From the NCBI GenBank assembly GCA_030627405.1, contig DAOUSD010000021.1, positions 1-13,302 on the forward strand: 13,302 bases of DNA, given 5' to 3'. Below, in pieces: positions 6,402 to 13,222 of the stretch (position 1 is its first letter; every line of letters starts with the position of its first letter). Origin of the DNA: Deltaproteobacteria bacterium (GTDB lineage Bacteria; Desulfobacterota; Desulfobacteria; Desulfobacterales; ETH-SRB1). The position numbers and the translations under genes were made by a program. A model generated the notes under the pieces. The model made no database searches. It was not told the origin of the DNA and saw only the letters and a program-made list of their open reading frames with translations.

Positions 6402-7865
6402 ATGACAAATTGTAAAAATATAAAAAAAACGACAGGTAAAAAAACCTTTTTTACCATCATATTTATCATCTCAGCCTTTCTGGTGGTTTCAAGTTTTTAC
6501 CCGGCACAAGTCTCTGAGGCAAAAACAGAAGTTTCCTATCAGGTACCGGAAAATTTCACCGACCTTGCAAAAATGTCAAGCCCTGCTGTTGTCAACATAA
6601 GAACCGTCAAAACAATAAGGGGCGGGGGCCGTGTTTATCGTCATTTTTTCAACAGCCCTTTTGGCAAACAAGATCCTTTTAATGACTTTTTCAACAAATT
6701 TTTCGGCAATGAGTTCCAGCAGGACTTCAAGCAGAGAAGTTTAGGTTCCGGTTTTATTATCGATAAACAAGGTTATATTGTCACCAACAACCATGTTATC
6801 GAAAACGCAGACAAAATCAAGGTAAAGCTTAAAAACGGCAAAGAGTTTGATGCTGAAATTGTTGGTCGCGATCCTAACACCGACATTGCCCTTATCAAAA
6901 TAAAATCAAAGAACAGCCTTTCTGTACTAAAACTGGGTGACTCAGATGCGTTGAAAGTCGGTCAGTGGGTTGTGGCTATAGGCAGCCCATTCGGTTTCGA
7001 GCATACAGTTACTGCAGGCATTGTAAGCGCTAAAGGACGCATTATCGGCTCAGGACCTTATGACGATTTCATACAGACAGACGCCTCAATAAATCCCGGC
7101 AACAGTGGAGGCCCTCTTATTAACATGAAAGGAGAGGTAATAGGAATAAATACCGCTATAATTGCCGGCGGCCAGGGAATAGGATTTGCAATTCCAATAA
7201 ATTCTGCGAAAAGGATTGTCGATCAGCTTAAAAACAGCGGTGAGGTCACGAGGGGATGGCTTGGTATAGGGATCCAGGATCTCAGCAAAGAACTCTCAAA
7301 ATATTATGGAATTAAAGAAGGAAAAGGTGTTCTTGTAACTGAAGTGTTCCCCGGCGATCCGGCTGACGAGGCCGGAATAAAGCCAAAAGATATTGTACTT
7401 TCTGTAAATGGCAAGAAGGTTGAAAATACTCGTGAACTCAGCAAGTCGATTGCTGATACAAGTGTAGGAGATACGGTTAATATAAAAGTATTACGTAACG
7501 GAATTGAAAAAAAAATCGGAGTTAAAATTGTAAAAAGAGATGACGCCGGGATCGCCGGCCTCACTCCTTCAAAAGTAAATGAGTATGAACTCGGCATCCG
7601 TGTTTCGGAATTAACTTCGGAAATAGCCCGACATTTCAACATTACTGAAGCTGGCGGCGTTATTGTGATAGACGTTGAATCAGAAAGCCAGGGAATGGAA
7701 GCCGGGGTCAGGGTCGGCGATATTATAAAAGAAATAAACCATCAGCCGATAGAAACGGTAAAAAACTATAAAAATGAGATCAAAAAACTTAAAAAAGGCG
7801 ACTCCATACAAATGTTCATTAAAAGGGTTAATGGTAATTTTAATGTTGTAACGCTGACAAAATAA
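6402..7865 (+). CDS. DegP/HtrA-family periplasmic serine protease (Do-like)
   Basis: 487 residues from ATG 6402, chosen because AAGGGA (6388-6393) lies eight bases upstream; a GTG at 6369 would add 11 unlikely residues. A signal peptide (basic start, hydrophobic FFTIIFIISAFLVV, probable cleavage after VSEA near residue 40) sends it to the periplasm. The trypsin-like domain has the full triad: His131 (TNNHVIE), Asp161 (NTDIALIKI) and Ser235 (NPGNSGGPL). Two PDZ domains follow, about 285-375 (GWLGIGIQDL, GDPADEAGIKPKD) and 395-487 (ESQGMEAGVRVGD). This is the protease/chaperone architecture that removes misfolded envelope proteins and assembles into cages. DegP, DegQ and MucD cannot be told apart here. 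An inverted-repeat block separates it from the DUF1844 gene, and ispE follows 19 bases after its stop. Confidence 0.95.
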   Translation: MTNCKNIKKTTGKKTFFTIIFIISAFLVVSSFYPAQVSEAKTEVSYQVPENFTDLAKMSSPAVVNIRTVKTIRGGGRVYRHFFNSPFGKQDPFNDFFNKFFGNEFQQDFKQRSLGSGFIIDKQGYIVTNNHVIENADKIKVKLKNGKEFDAEIVGRDPNTDIALIKIKSKNSLSVLKLGDSDALKVGQWVVAIGSPFGFEHTVTAGIVSAKGRIIGSGPYDDFIQTDASINPGNSGGPLINMKGEVIGINTAIIAGGQGIGFAIPINSAKRIVDQLKNSGEVTRGWLGIGIQDLSKELSKYYGIKEGKGVLVTEVFPGDPADEAGIKPKDIVLSVNGKKVENTRELSKSIADTSVGDTVNIKVLRNGIEKKIGVKIVKRDDAGIAGLTPSKVNEYELGIRVSELTSEIARHFNITEAGGVIVIDVESESQGMEAGVRVGDIIKEINHQPIETVKNYKNEIKKLKKGDSIQMFIKRVNGNFNVVTLTK

Positions 7866-7870
7866 GGAAT

Positions 7871-7877
7871 AAGGTGG
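7871..7877 (+). promoter_or_regulatory. Shine-Dalgarno sequence pointing at a non-standard ispE start
   Basis: AAGGTGG ends seven bases before ATT 7885-7887, in the ispE frame. No ATG, GTG or TTG lies in that frame between the stop at 7870-7872 and the conserved SPAKINL motif. The motif therefore suggests initiation at ATT (or the adjacent ATA at 7888). Confidence 0.5.
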
Positions 7878-7884
7878 AATCAAT

Positions 7885-8769
7885 ATTATAAATACGAGTT
7901 ATCGTAACATCTCAATAAATACCGGACAAATAAAAATTTTTTCGCCGGCAAAAATAAATCTTTTTTTGCAGGTCACGGGAAGAAGAGCGGACGGATACCA
8001 CAATCTTTTTACCCTTATGTGCTGTATCAGTCTTTACGACACGGTCTCAGTTGAGTTTGGAGTCGATAAAACCTTTGTAGTCTGCAATAGCCCTGAAGTC
8101 CCGGAAAATGATTCAAACCTTGCTGTTGTTGCCGCAAATATTTTTTTCAAAAAACTGAGTAAAAATGAAAATATCAAGATCTTGATAGATAAAAAAATAC
8201 CAGTAGCGGCCGGTCTGGGTGGAGGCAGCAGTAATGCAGCTTTTATACTTTTAGGACTTAATCAATATTATGGCCGTCCCTTTTCCCGTGATGAACTCAT
8301 TGCCATGGGGCTTTCTATAGGAGCCGATGTCCCATTTTTTATATTTCAGAAACCAGCCATAGCTTCCGGTATAGGTGAAAAACTTGAAGCATACCAAAGG
8401 CTTGATCCTTTTAAGGTTTTAGTTATTTATCCCGGCATTAGCGTATCAACTTCAGATATATATAAAAATCTTAATTTGGGATTGACAAAATGCAAAAAAA
8501 AACTTAAAAAATTTTGTTCCGACGAACAAACTTTTGAAGTAGATCAACATTTATGCAATGATCTTGAAACTGTTACCGCTTCAAGGTATCCTGATATAAT
8601 CGAAGCAAAAAAAACTTTACTGCATTATGGTGCAAGAGGGGCTCTAATGTCGGGAAGTGGTCCTGCTGTATTTGGCCTTTTCTCAGATTCTGATAAGGCC
8701 CGAAAAGCATATCATTTCATTTCAAAGAATAATAAGTGGGAACTGTTTCGAGCCGATATGTTAATATGA
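7885..8769 (+). CDS. ispE: 4-diphosphocytidyl-2-C-methyl-D-erythritol kinase, apparent ATT start
   Basis: GHMP kinase of the MEP isoprenoid pathway; it phosphorylates CDP-methylerythritol. Visible motifs are SPAKINLFLQV with the catalytic Lys (encoded at 7942-7974), the ATP loop PVAAGLGGGSSNAA, GADVPFF with the catalytic Asp, and LMSGSGPAVFGLF near the end. The frame is open from 7873 to 8769. The first standard start codon is TTG 7966, which would remove SPAKINLF and hence the catalytic Lys. The coding region must therefore begin upstream, where only ATT/ATA/ATC codons exist. AAGGTGG at 7871-7877 is well spaced for ATT 7885 (294 residues; E. coli IspE is 283). Later candidates are ATA 7930 and ATT 7936, with only a weak GGA upstream. 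A sequencing error is the main alternative. It is followed by tRNA-Gln and prs. Confidence 0.9.
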   Translation: MINTSYRNISINTGQIKIFSPAKINLFLQVTGRRADGYHNLFTLMCCISLYDTVSVEFGVDKTFVVCNSPEVPENDSNLAVVAANIFFKKLSKNENIKILIDKKIPVAAGLGGGSSNAAFILLGLNQYYGRPFSRDELIAMGLSIGADVPFFIFQKPAIASGIGEKLEAYQRLDPFKVLVIYPGISVSTSDIYKNLNLGLTKCKKKLKKFCSDEQTFEVDQHLCNDLETVTASRYPDIIEAKKTLLHYGARGALMSGSGPAVFGLFSDSDKARKAYHFISKNNKWELFRADMLI

Positions 8770-8871
8770 TTTATGACTGAAGGTATTTTATTGATTTTAT
8801 AACAAAAAGACAGAGCGAAGCGATTCCACAAATCGATAATCATCAATCAAGTATAGCATGCATAGTTGTTA

Positions 8872-8900
8872 TTGGCCGAAGTTAGAGCCGTACCGATTAT
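8872..8900 (+). promoter_or_regulatory. Possible promoter for tRNA-Gln (and prs)
   Basis: TTGGCC (8872-8877) and GATTAT (8895-8900) with a 17-base spacer place a start about 8907, just before the tRNA 5' end at 8909. The -35 element is only a partial match. The rest of the 8770-8871 gap contains a short CGATT/AATCG dyad (8821-8835) and nothing else recognisable. Confidence 0.35.
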
Positions 8901-8908
8901 TTGTGTAT

Positions 8909-8983
8909 TGGGGCGTCGTCAAGCGGTAAGACACAGGACTTTGATTCCTGCATTCGGAGGTTCGAATCCTCCCGCCCCAGCCA
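8909..8983 (+). tRNA. tRNA-Gln (anticodon TTG)
   Basis: A 75-base cloverleaf including an encoded CCA (8981-8983). The acceptor stem TGGGGCG (8909-8915) pairs with CGCCCCA (8973-8979), G is the discriminator base, and the D-loop is AAGCGGTAA. The anticodon stem CAGGA/TCCTG encloses CTTTGAT with anticodon TTG at 8941-8943. The T-arm is GGAGGTTCGAATCCTCC. It closely resembles E. coli tRNA-Gln, and the weak first pair typical of glutamine tRNAs is present. It lies between ispE and prs on the same strand and could be processed from the same transcript. No clear terminator follows. A GACAGGATT-type repeat begins 12 bases after the CCA. Confidence 0.96.
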
Positions 8984-8994
8984 GATTGATATTA

Positions 8995-9022
8995 TTTTTT
9001 GACAGGATTTACAGGATTGAAC
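8995..9022. repeat. Second copy (single arm) of the GACAGGAT repeat
   Basis: TTTTTTGACAGGATT (8995-9009) is identical to 2727-2741, and the following TACAGGATTGAAC keeps the same pattern. Only one arm is present here. It lies between tRNA-Gln and prs. Confidence 0.7.
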
Positions 9023-9025
9023 TTA

Positions 9026-9049
9026 GGGGCTTCGCCCCAATTGCGAAGC
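9026..9049 (+). promoter_or_regulatory. Two overlapping hairpins in the prs leader
   Basis: GGGGC/GCCCC (9026-9030 and 9034-9038) can form a tight stem with a TTC loop. GCTTCGC (9029-9035) can instead pair with GCGAAGC (9043-9049). The two use the same bases and exclude one another, 16-39 bases before the prs ATG. This could be a folded leader or simply repeat remains; function is not shown. Confidence 0.35.
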
Positions 9050-9064
9050 GAAATGGAATTTTAA

Positions 9065-10003
9065 ATGAATGGTTTTATAATTTTTTCAGGCAACTCAAAT
9101 CCCGAGCTTACAAAAAAAATATGTAATTATCTTAATGTCCCTATGGGAGAAGCCAAGGTAAAAACATTTAGCGATGGTGAAATACAGATTGAAATCAATG
9201 AAAACGTAAGATCAAAAGACGTCTTTATTATCCAGTCAACCTGCTCGCCTGTTAACGACACCCTTGTTGAGTTGCTTCTCCTGCTAGATGCTCTCAAGCG
9301 TTCCTCAGCAAACAGAATAACGGCTGTAATACCTTATTACGGCTATGCAAGACAGGATAAAAAAGTTGCACCCCGAGTTCCTATCAGCGCCAAACTTGTG
9401 GCAGATCTGCTGACAGTTGCAGGTTCGAACAGGCTAATCACAATGGATTTACATGCAGGTCAAATCCAGGGTTTTTTCAATATCCCTGTGGACAATCTTT
9501 ATGCTGCTCCAGTTATCCTGAATTATATAAAAAATAATTTTCAAGATGATCTTGTAATAATTTCTCCGGATGCCGGAGGAGTCGAAAGAGCGAGGGCTTT
9601 TGCAAAGCGTCTGCATGCGGATTTGGCCATTATCGATAAACGCAGGGAAGCACCGAATAAGGCTAAAGCTATGGCTGTAATAGGCGATGTTAAAGGAAAG
9701 GTTGCAATCATCCTTGATGATATGGTTGACACTGCGGGAACATTAATTGAAGCTACCCATGCCATTATCAACAAAGGCGCAAAGGAAATACATGCATGTT
9801 GTGCACATCCCGTATTATCCGGCGAAGCAGTTAACCGATTAACCGATTCGCCTTTGAAAACCCTGATTGTATCAGATACTATTCCTCTTAACAGTAAGTC
9901 TAGCGCATGTGATAAAATTAAAGTTCTATCAGTTGCAGATCTTATTGGGGAAGCAATAATACGCAGCCATAAGGGTGATTCAGTGACATCACTTTTTGTA
10001 TAA
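9065..10003 (+). CDS. prs: Ribose-phosphate pyrophosphokinase (PRPP synthetase)
   Basis: 312 residues, the usual length for the bacterial class I enzyme. It makes PRPP from ribose 5-phosphate and ATP for nucleotide, histidine, tryptophan and NAD synthesis in the cytosol. Signatures: FSDGEI (35-40), the flexible-loop region YYGYARQDKK (91-100), LITMDLHAGQIQGFF with His130, ISPDAGGVERA (166-176), the KRR of the catalytic loop (192-194) and the PRPP-binding loop DDMVDTAGT (218-226). The start is ATG 9065, which gives the normal MNGFIIFSGN opening; the ribosome site is weak (GGA seven bases upstream). It stands after tRNA-Gln and before rplY. The order ispE, prs, rplY, pth is one I recall from many bacteria. 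No residues look altered. Confidence 0.97.
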   Translation: MNGFIIFSGNSNPELTKKICNYLNVPMGEAKVKTFSDGEIQIEINENVRSKDVFIIQSTCSPVNDTLVELLLLLDALKRSSANRITAVIPYYGYARQDKKVAPRVPISAKLVADLLTVAGSNRLITMDLHAGQIQGFFNIPVDNLYAAPVILNYIKNNFQDDLVIISPDAGGVERARAFAKRLHADLAIIDKRREAPNKAKAMAVIGDVKGKVAIILDDMVDTAGTLIEATHAIINKGAKEIHACCAHPVLSGEAVNRLTDSPLKTLIVSDTIPLNSKSSACDKIKVLSVADLIGEAIIRSHKGDSVTSLFV

Positions 10004-10014
10004 AAAGTAAAATA

Positions 10015-10122
10015 GACCACGGAACGACACGGAGCTTCACTGAAAATTGTAAATACTGAGTAAGTTACCATATGAAGAGTATTTTGATAATTCAGTGTAA
10101 TTTCGTGAAAATCTGTGGTGAA
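10015..10122. repeat. Imperfect inverted repeat of the ACCACGGA/CACTGAA type between prs and rplY
   Basis: The left arm (10016-10044) reads ACCACGGA, CACGGA, then CACTGAA. The right arm (10091-10119), read on the other strand, gives ACCACAGA, CACGAA, CACTGAA. About 20 of 29 positions pair, with further wobble pairs, across a loop of about 46 bases. It lies in the 155-base prs-rplY gap and is a third repeat family of the window. Its role is unknown; it could stabilise or separate the two parts of the transcript. Confidence 0.55.
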
Positions 10123-10144
10123 CTATTACTATGAAAATAATATT

Positions 10145-10151
10145 AAGGGGG
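10145..10151 (+). promoter_or_regulatory. Ribosome-binding site that fixes a TTG start for rplY
   Basis: AAGGGGG ends seven bases before TTG 10159. The next in-frame ATG is far inside the conserved bL25 domain, so TTG is the start. Confidence 0.8.
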
Positions 10152-10158
10152 AAATTTT

Positions 10159-10812
10159 TTGGAATTAATTGAACTTAAAGCAAATATAAGAAATTCTACA
10201 GGTAAAGGTCAAGCACGGGTCCTGCGCGGTGCAGAAAAAATACCGGCTGTTCTATACGGTCCTGGGACAGAACCTGTCCTGCTTTCAGTTAGCGTAAAAG
10301 ATCTTGAAAAAGCATTAAAAAAGAGTACCGCCAGTCAAGTTATATTGAATCTAACAATCCACAACGGCGAAAATACCTCCAAAACCGCCATGATTAAGGA
10401 ATTGCAGACCCATCCGGTTTCACGAAACTATCAGCATATTGATTTCTATGAAATATCAATGGATCGTAAAATCAGGGTCAAAGTTCCTGTGGCAGTCAAA
10501 GGAAAATCACGAGGTGTTGAAGAAGGCGGAATATTGCAGATAGTCAGGCGTGAACTGGAAATACTTTGCCTGCCGACTAAAATTCCTGAGACAATAGAAA
10601 TCGACATCACGGACCTTGATATTGGAGATTCAATCCACGTTAAAGAAATTCCGCTCCAGACTGATGTTGAGATTCCTGCGGACGTTAATTTTACTCTCAT
10701 AACAATAGTCAGCCCGAAGGCTGAAGTAGAAGAGGTGGAAAAAGAAGCTGAAGAAGGGGCCGAAGAAGCAGTTGAAGGAGAAGAACCCCCTGAAGCTAAA
10801 ACCGAAGAATAG
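10159..10812 (+). CDS. rplY: 50S ribosomal protein bL25, CTC/TL5 long form
   Basis: 217 residues from a TTG start. The N-terminal bL25 domain (about 1-92: RNSTGKGQARVLRGAEKIPAVLYG and the HPVSRNYQHIDFYEI end) binds 5S rRNA. It is followed by the TL5/CTC C-terminal beta domain (about 95-185; VPVAVKGKSRGVEEGG, LEILCLPTKIPETIEIDITDL). The last 30 residues are almost all Glu and Ala, an acidic tail commonly seen in this long form. E. coli has only the N-terminal domain (94 residues). Long-form CTC proteins are stress-related in some Gram-positives; here only a ribosomal role is certain. It is separated from prs by an inverted repeat and ends eight bases before pth, with which it is probably coupled. 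Confidence 0.96.
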   Translation: MELIELKANIRNSTGKGQARVLRGAEKIPAVLYGPGTEPVLLSVSVKDLEKALKKSTASQVILNLTIHNGENTSKTAMIKELQTHPVSRNYQHIDFYEISMDRKIRVKVPVAVKGKSRGVEEGGILQIVRRELEILCLPTKIPETIEIDITDLDIGDSIHVKEIPLQTDVEIPADVNFTLITIVSPKAEVEEVEKEAEEGAEEAVEGEEPPEAKTEE

Positions 10813-10820
10813 TTTACCTA

Positions 10821-11429
10821 ATGCTGCCCCAAAAGAAAGTACTTCTGGTAGTTGGCCTGGGCAATCCAGGTGATGCATATGTAACGACCCGTCATAATGC
10901 AGGATTTATGGTACTGGATGAGGTTGCGGAATCCTTTTCCATTTCAATTGAAAAAAGAAAGTTCGATGCATTATTCGGACGCGGATTAATTGAAGGCTCT
11001 GAAGTTATTCTTGCAAAACCAATGGCTTTTATGAACCTGAGCGGCATTCCGGTTCAAAAGATTTTAAACTACTTTAAAATACCATTTGAGGATATGCTTG
11101 TCATACATGACGACATAGACCTTGCTTTTGGAAGATTGCAAATTAAAGAAAATGGAGGACATGGAGGACACAAAGGTTTAAAATCAATAATCAAAACAGT
11201 GGGCGGCAGTAACTTTGTTCGACTTCGCATTGGTATCGGGCGTTCTGAAGAAAACATCGGTGTTGCGAACTATGTTCTGGGTCAATTCAGTACAAATGAA
11301 AAAAAGCTTTTAGATAGAATAACCAAGAAAGCTCGTGATGCGGTAGTTGCAACGACTTGCAAGGGCACAAAAAAAGCTATGAACATATTTAATGACAAAA
11401 GATTAATAACTCCTCAGGTTCAAGGTTAG
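10821..11429 (+). CDS. pth: Peptidyl-tRNA hydrolase
   Basis: 202 residues, full length. It hydrolyses peptidyl-tRNA dropped by ribosomes, recycling tRNA in the cytosol. Visible active-site residues are GLGNPG with Asn15, His25 in TTRHNAGF, Asn72 in KPMAFMNLSG and Asp97 in VIHDDIDL. GGHGGHKGLKSI (112-123) has Lys118 where E. coli has Asn114, which I believe to be a natural variant in other Pth proteins. No good Shine-Dalgarno sequence is seen before ATG 10821, but the rplY stop is only eight bases away, so re-initiation is likely. The last codons (TPQVQG and the stop) lie inside the left arm of an inverted repeat, so the C-terminal residues appear to come from repeat sequence. A strong terminator follows about 70 bases later. 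Confidence 0.96.
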   Translation: MLPQKKVLLVVGLGNPGDAYVTTRHNAGFMVLDEVAESFSISIEKRKFDALFGRGLIEGSEVILAKPMAFMNLSGIPVQKILNYFKIPFEDMLVIHDDIDLAFGRLQIKENGGHGGHKGLKSIIKTVGGSNFVRLRIGIGRSEENIGVANYVLGQFSTNEKKLLDRITKKARDAVVATTCKGTKKAMNIFNDKRLITPQVQG

Positions 11430-11469
11430 AAAGCGATGAAAAGCACAAAGTAGCCGACCGTGAACCTGA
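11414..11469. repeat. Inverted repeat overlapping the pth stop, GGTTCACGGT family
   Basis: The arms 11414-11426 and 11457-11469 match at 12 of 13 positions (TCAGGTTCAAGGT against TCAGGTTCACGGT read from the other strand). The right arm contains GTTCACGGT, the core of the repeat at 6280-6288. The left arm overlaps the last pth codons. Confidence 0.6.
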
Positions 11470-11500
11470 CAACCCGAGTAGTTATTTTTGACCGAGCCCT

Positions 11501-11534
11501 AAGGATTGGCACATTTATTTGCCAATCCTTTTTT
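11501..11534 (+). terminator. Rho-independent terminator after pth
   Basis: A perfect 10-bp stem AAGGATTGGC (11501-11510) / GCCAATCCTT (11521-11530) with a 10-base loop is followed directly by a T run ending at 11534. It closes the transcript carrying prs-rplY-pth and separates it from carD. Confidence 0.93.
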
Positions 11535-11611
11535 GTTGATTATGAGGCTTATTAATGATATAAAAATATTTTTAGATTATTATAGACTAAAAAACAGCAA
11601 CTGATAAGCGA

Positions 11612-11617
11612 TATAAT
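11612..11617 (+). promoter_or_regulatory. Possible -10 element for carD
   Basis: TATAAT matches the -10 consensus exactly and lies about 58 bases before the carD ATG. No good -35 element or extended -10 TG precedes it. The rest of the 11535-11674 gap is AT-rich with no other clear site. Confidence 0.35.
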
Positions 11618-11674
11618 TATCTGTTTATATAAAATTTTATCCTTACTTGCATTAATATTGTTTGGTATTTAAAA

Positions 11675-12223
11675 ATGGAATTTAAAAAGCTTAAAGAAAA
11701 AAGAGAAAATAACAAGCAAGGCAAAATTCTGGAATTTAAAGTAGGTGATCTTGCAGTCTATCCTGCCCACGGAGTTGGAAAGATAAAAGCTATTGAAAGT
11801 AGAGTTGTAAACGGCGAAAAACATGATTTTTATATCCTTAACGTTCTTGAAAAGAGCATGGTTATAATGATTCCAACATGTAATGTAGAATCAGTCGGTC
11901 TGAGAAATGTAATAAGCAAAAAAGAAATCCCTAAAATTTACGAAGTTATAAAAAAAGATAGAGAATCGCTTATTGATAGCCAGACCTGGAACCGCCGTTA
12001 CAGAGAATATATGGATAAGATAAAAACCGGTTCTCTTTATGATATAGCAGAAGTTTTTAGAGATCTTTATTTTCTGAAAATAACAAAGAATCTATCCTTT
12101 GGAGAACGCAAGCTTTTTGATACAGCAACGACACTGTTATTAAGTGAACTTTCAACAGCCAAAAATACTGACGAAGAGACTATAATGACAGAGATTGAGT
12201 CTCTATTGAATGATACTCTATAG
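11675..12223 (+). CDS. CarD family transcriptional regulator
   Basis: 182 residues. An N-terminal CarD_CdnL_TRCF (RNA polymerase beta-interacting) domain covers about residues 20-80, opening FKVGDLAVYPAHGVGKIKAIE. A helical C-terminal domain (about 85-175) follows with TWNRRYREYMDKIKTGSL, where Trp105 stands at the position of the conserved Trp that props open promoter DNA in CarD proteins. Members bind RNA polymerase and stabilise open complexes, often at ribosomal and housekeeping promoters. There is a basic N-terminal extension of about 20 residues before the usual domain start. ATG 11675 is used, though its Shine-Dalgarno sequence is poor, because no later standard start precedes the domain. 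The gene follows a strong terminator and so has its own promoter. rluD lies 30 bases downstream and may be co-transcribed. Confidence 0.93.
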   Translation: MEFKKLKEKRENNKQGKILEFKVGDLAVYPAHGVGKIKAIESRVVNGEKHDFYILNVLEKSMVIMIPTCNVESVGLRNVISKKEIPKIYEVIKKDRESLIDSQTWNRRYREYMDKIKTGSLYDIAEVFRDLYFLKITKNLSFGERKLFDTATTLLLSELSTAKNTDEETIMTEIESLLNDTL

Positions 12224-12253
12224 ACTTTCAGATAAATAATTTCCATCACAACA

Positions 12254-13222
12254 ATGCCCGACAAAGTTGCTTTTAGCATTCTTGTTAATGAACACGAATC
12301 CGGCAGACGCCTTGATGTAATTATTGCGTCCCACATTTCCAATTGTTCACGATCTTTCTCTGCCGGCCTCATCCAAAAAGAAGAAATACTGGTTAAAGGA
12401 GAGGTTAAAAAGCCCGGCTACCGGGTAAAAACCGGTGATAACATCAGCGTTAATATTCCTCCTCCTGAACCGGTTCCGGCAGAACCCGATCCCCACAATA
12501 TAGATATACTGTACGAAGATAAGCATATAATAGTAATAAATAAGGAACCGGGGCTTGTTGTTCACCCAGCACCAGGCCATAGTAAAGGAACCCTGGTAAA
12601 CAGACTTCTTTATCACTGCCCCGGGCTTGAAGGCATTGGAGGAAAACTCAGGCCGGGAATTGTTCACAGACTCGATAAAGATACCTCGGGTACCATGGTG
12701 GTTGCAAAAAATAACGTAGCGCAGATAAATCTTGCGGCACAATTCAAGTCAAGAAAGATAAAAAAGCTCTACCTTGCATTAGTCCATGGTGTTGTAAAGT
12801 CTGAATCAGGCTCAATTTCACTGCCAATCGGCAGGCATCCTTCTGACAGAAAAAAAATGTCAACTGTGAGCCGAAAAAGCCGTTCAGCCAAAACATTCTG
12901 GAAAGTAATCGAACGTTTTAACGCGGCAACATTTCTTGAGCTTGATCTAAAGACAGGACGTACACACCAGATCCGCGTTCATTGTGCTGCCATCAAGCAT
13001 CCTGTTGTAGGCGACCCAATTTATGGCGGCAAAAAGGCTGCGAAAAACCTCCCCACATCTGTGCCAAGACAGATGCTTCATGCATGGCGGCTTGAATTCG
13101 CACATCCTGCGACCGGAAAAACAATGTCTTTTGAGTCCCCTATTCCACCAGACATGGGGAAACTTATTGAAACATTGCAACCTGTGCGGTTAGCCGTTAG
13201 CATTGAAAAGGGATGGAAATGA
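12254..13222 (+). CDS. rluD: RluA-family 23S rRNA pseudouridine synthase, RluD-like
   Basis: 322 residues. An S4 RNA-binding domain (about 15-70: GRRLDVIIASHI, then QKEEILVKGEVKKPGYRVKTGD) is followed by the pseudouridine synthase domain (about 85-305). The catalytic motif is GIVHRLDKDTSG with Asp141. Family motifs EPGLVVHPAPGH, LDLKTGRTHQIRVH and HPVVGDPIYGG are present, as is RQMLHAWRLEFAHP near the end. This order and length fit RluD, which modifies the helix 69 loop of 23S rRNA in the large subunit; RluC-type specificity cannot be excluded by eye. The start at ATG 12254 has little Shine-Dalgarno support. Its TGA overlaps the start of the next gene (ATGA, 13219-13222). Confidence 0.93.
   Translation: MPDKVAFSILVNEHESGRRLDVIIASHISNCSRSFSAGLIQKEEILVKGEVKKPGYRVKTGDNISVNIPPPEPVPAEPDPHNIDILYEDKHIIVINKEPGLVVHPAPGHSKGTLVNRLLYHCPGLEGIGGKLRPGIVHRLDKDTSGTMVVAKNNVAQINLAAQFKSRKIKKLYLALVHGVVKSESGSISLPIGRHPSDRKKMSTVSRKSRSAKTFWKVIERFNAATFLELDLKTGRTHQIRVHCAAIKHPVVGDPIYGGKKAAKNLPTSVPRQMLHAWRLEFAHPATGKTMSFESPIPPDMGKLIETLQPVRLAVSIEKGWK

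Noticed and set aside
7966..8769. ispE starting at TTG 7966
   Set aside because: It would delete the SPAKINLF segment with the catalytic Lys, has no Shine-Dalgarno sequence, and the upstream codons clearly encode the family motif.
8909..9064. tRNA-Gln as an integration (att) site of a mobile element
   Set aside because: No integrase gene and no duplicate of the tRNA 3' end is present; a core gene (prs) follows directly.
8866..9126. Plus-strand open frame of 86 codons across the tRNA region
   Set aside because: It overlaps tRNA-Gln and the start of prs in another frame and shows no family features.
9541..10071. Minus-strand open frame of 176 codons
   Set aside because: It is antisense to prs, has Ser/Ile-rich composition typical of a shadow, and has no ribosome site or motif.
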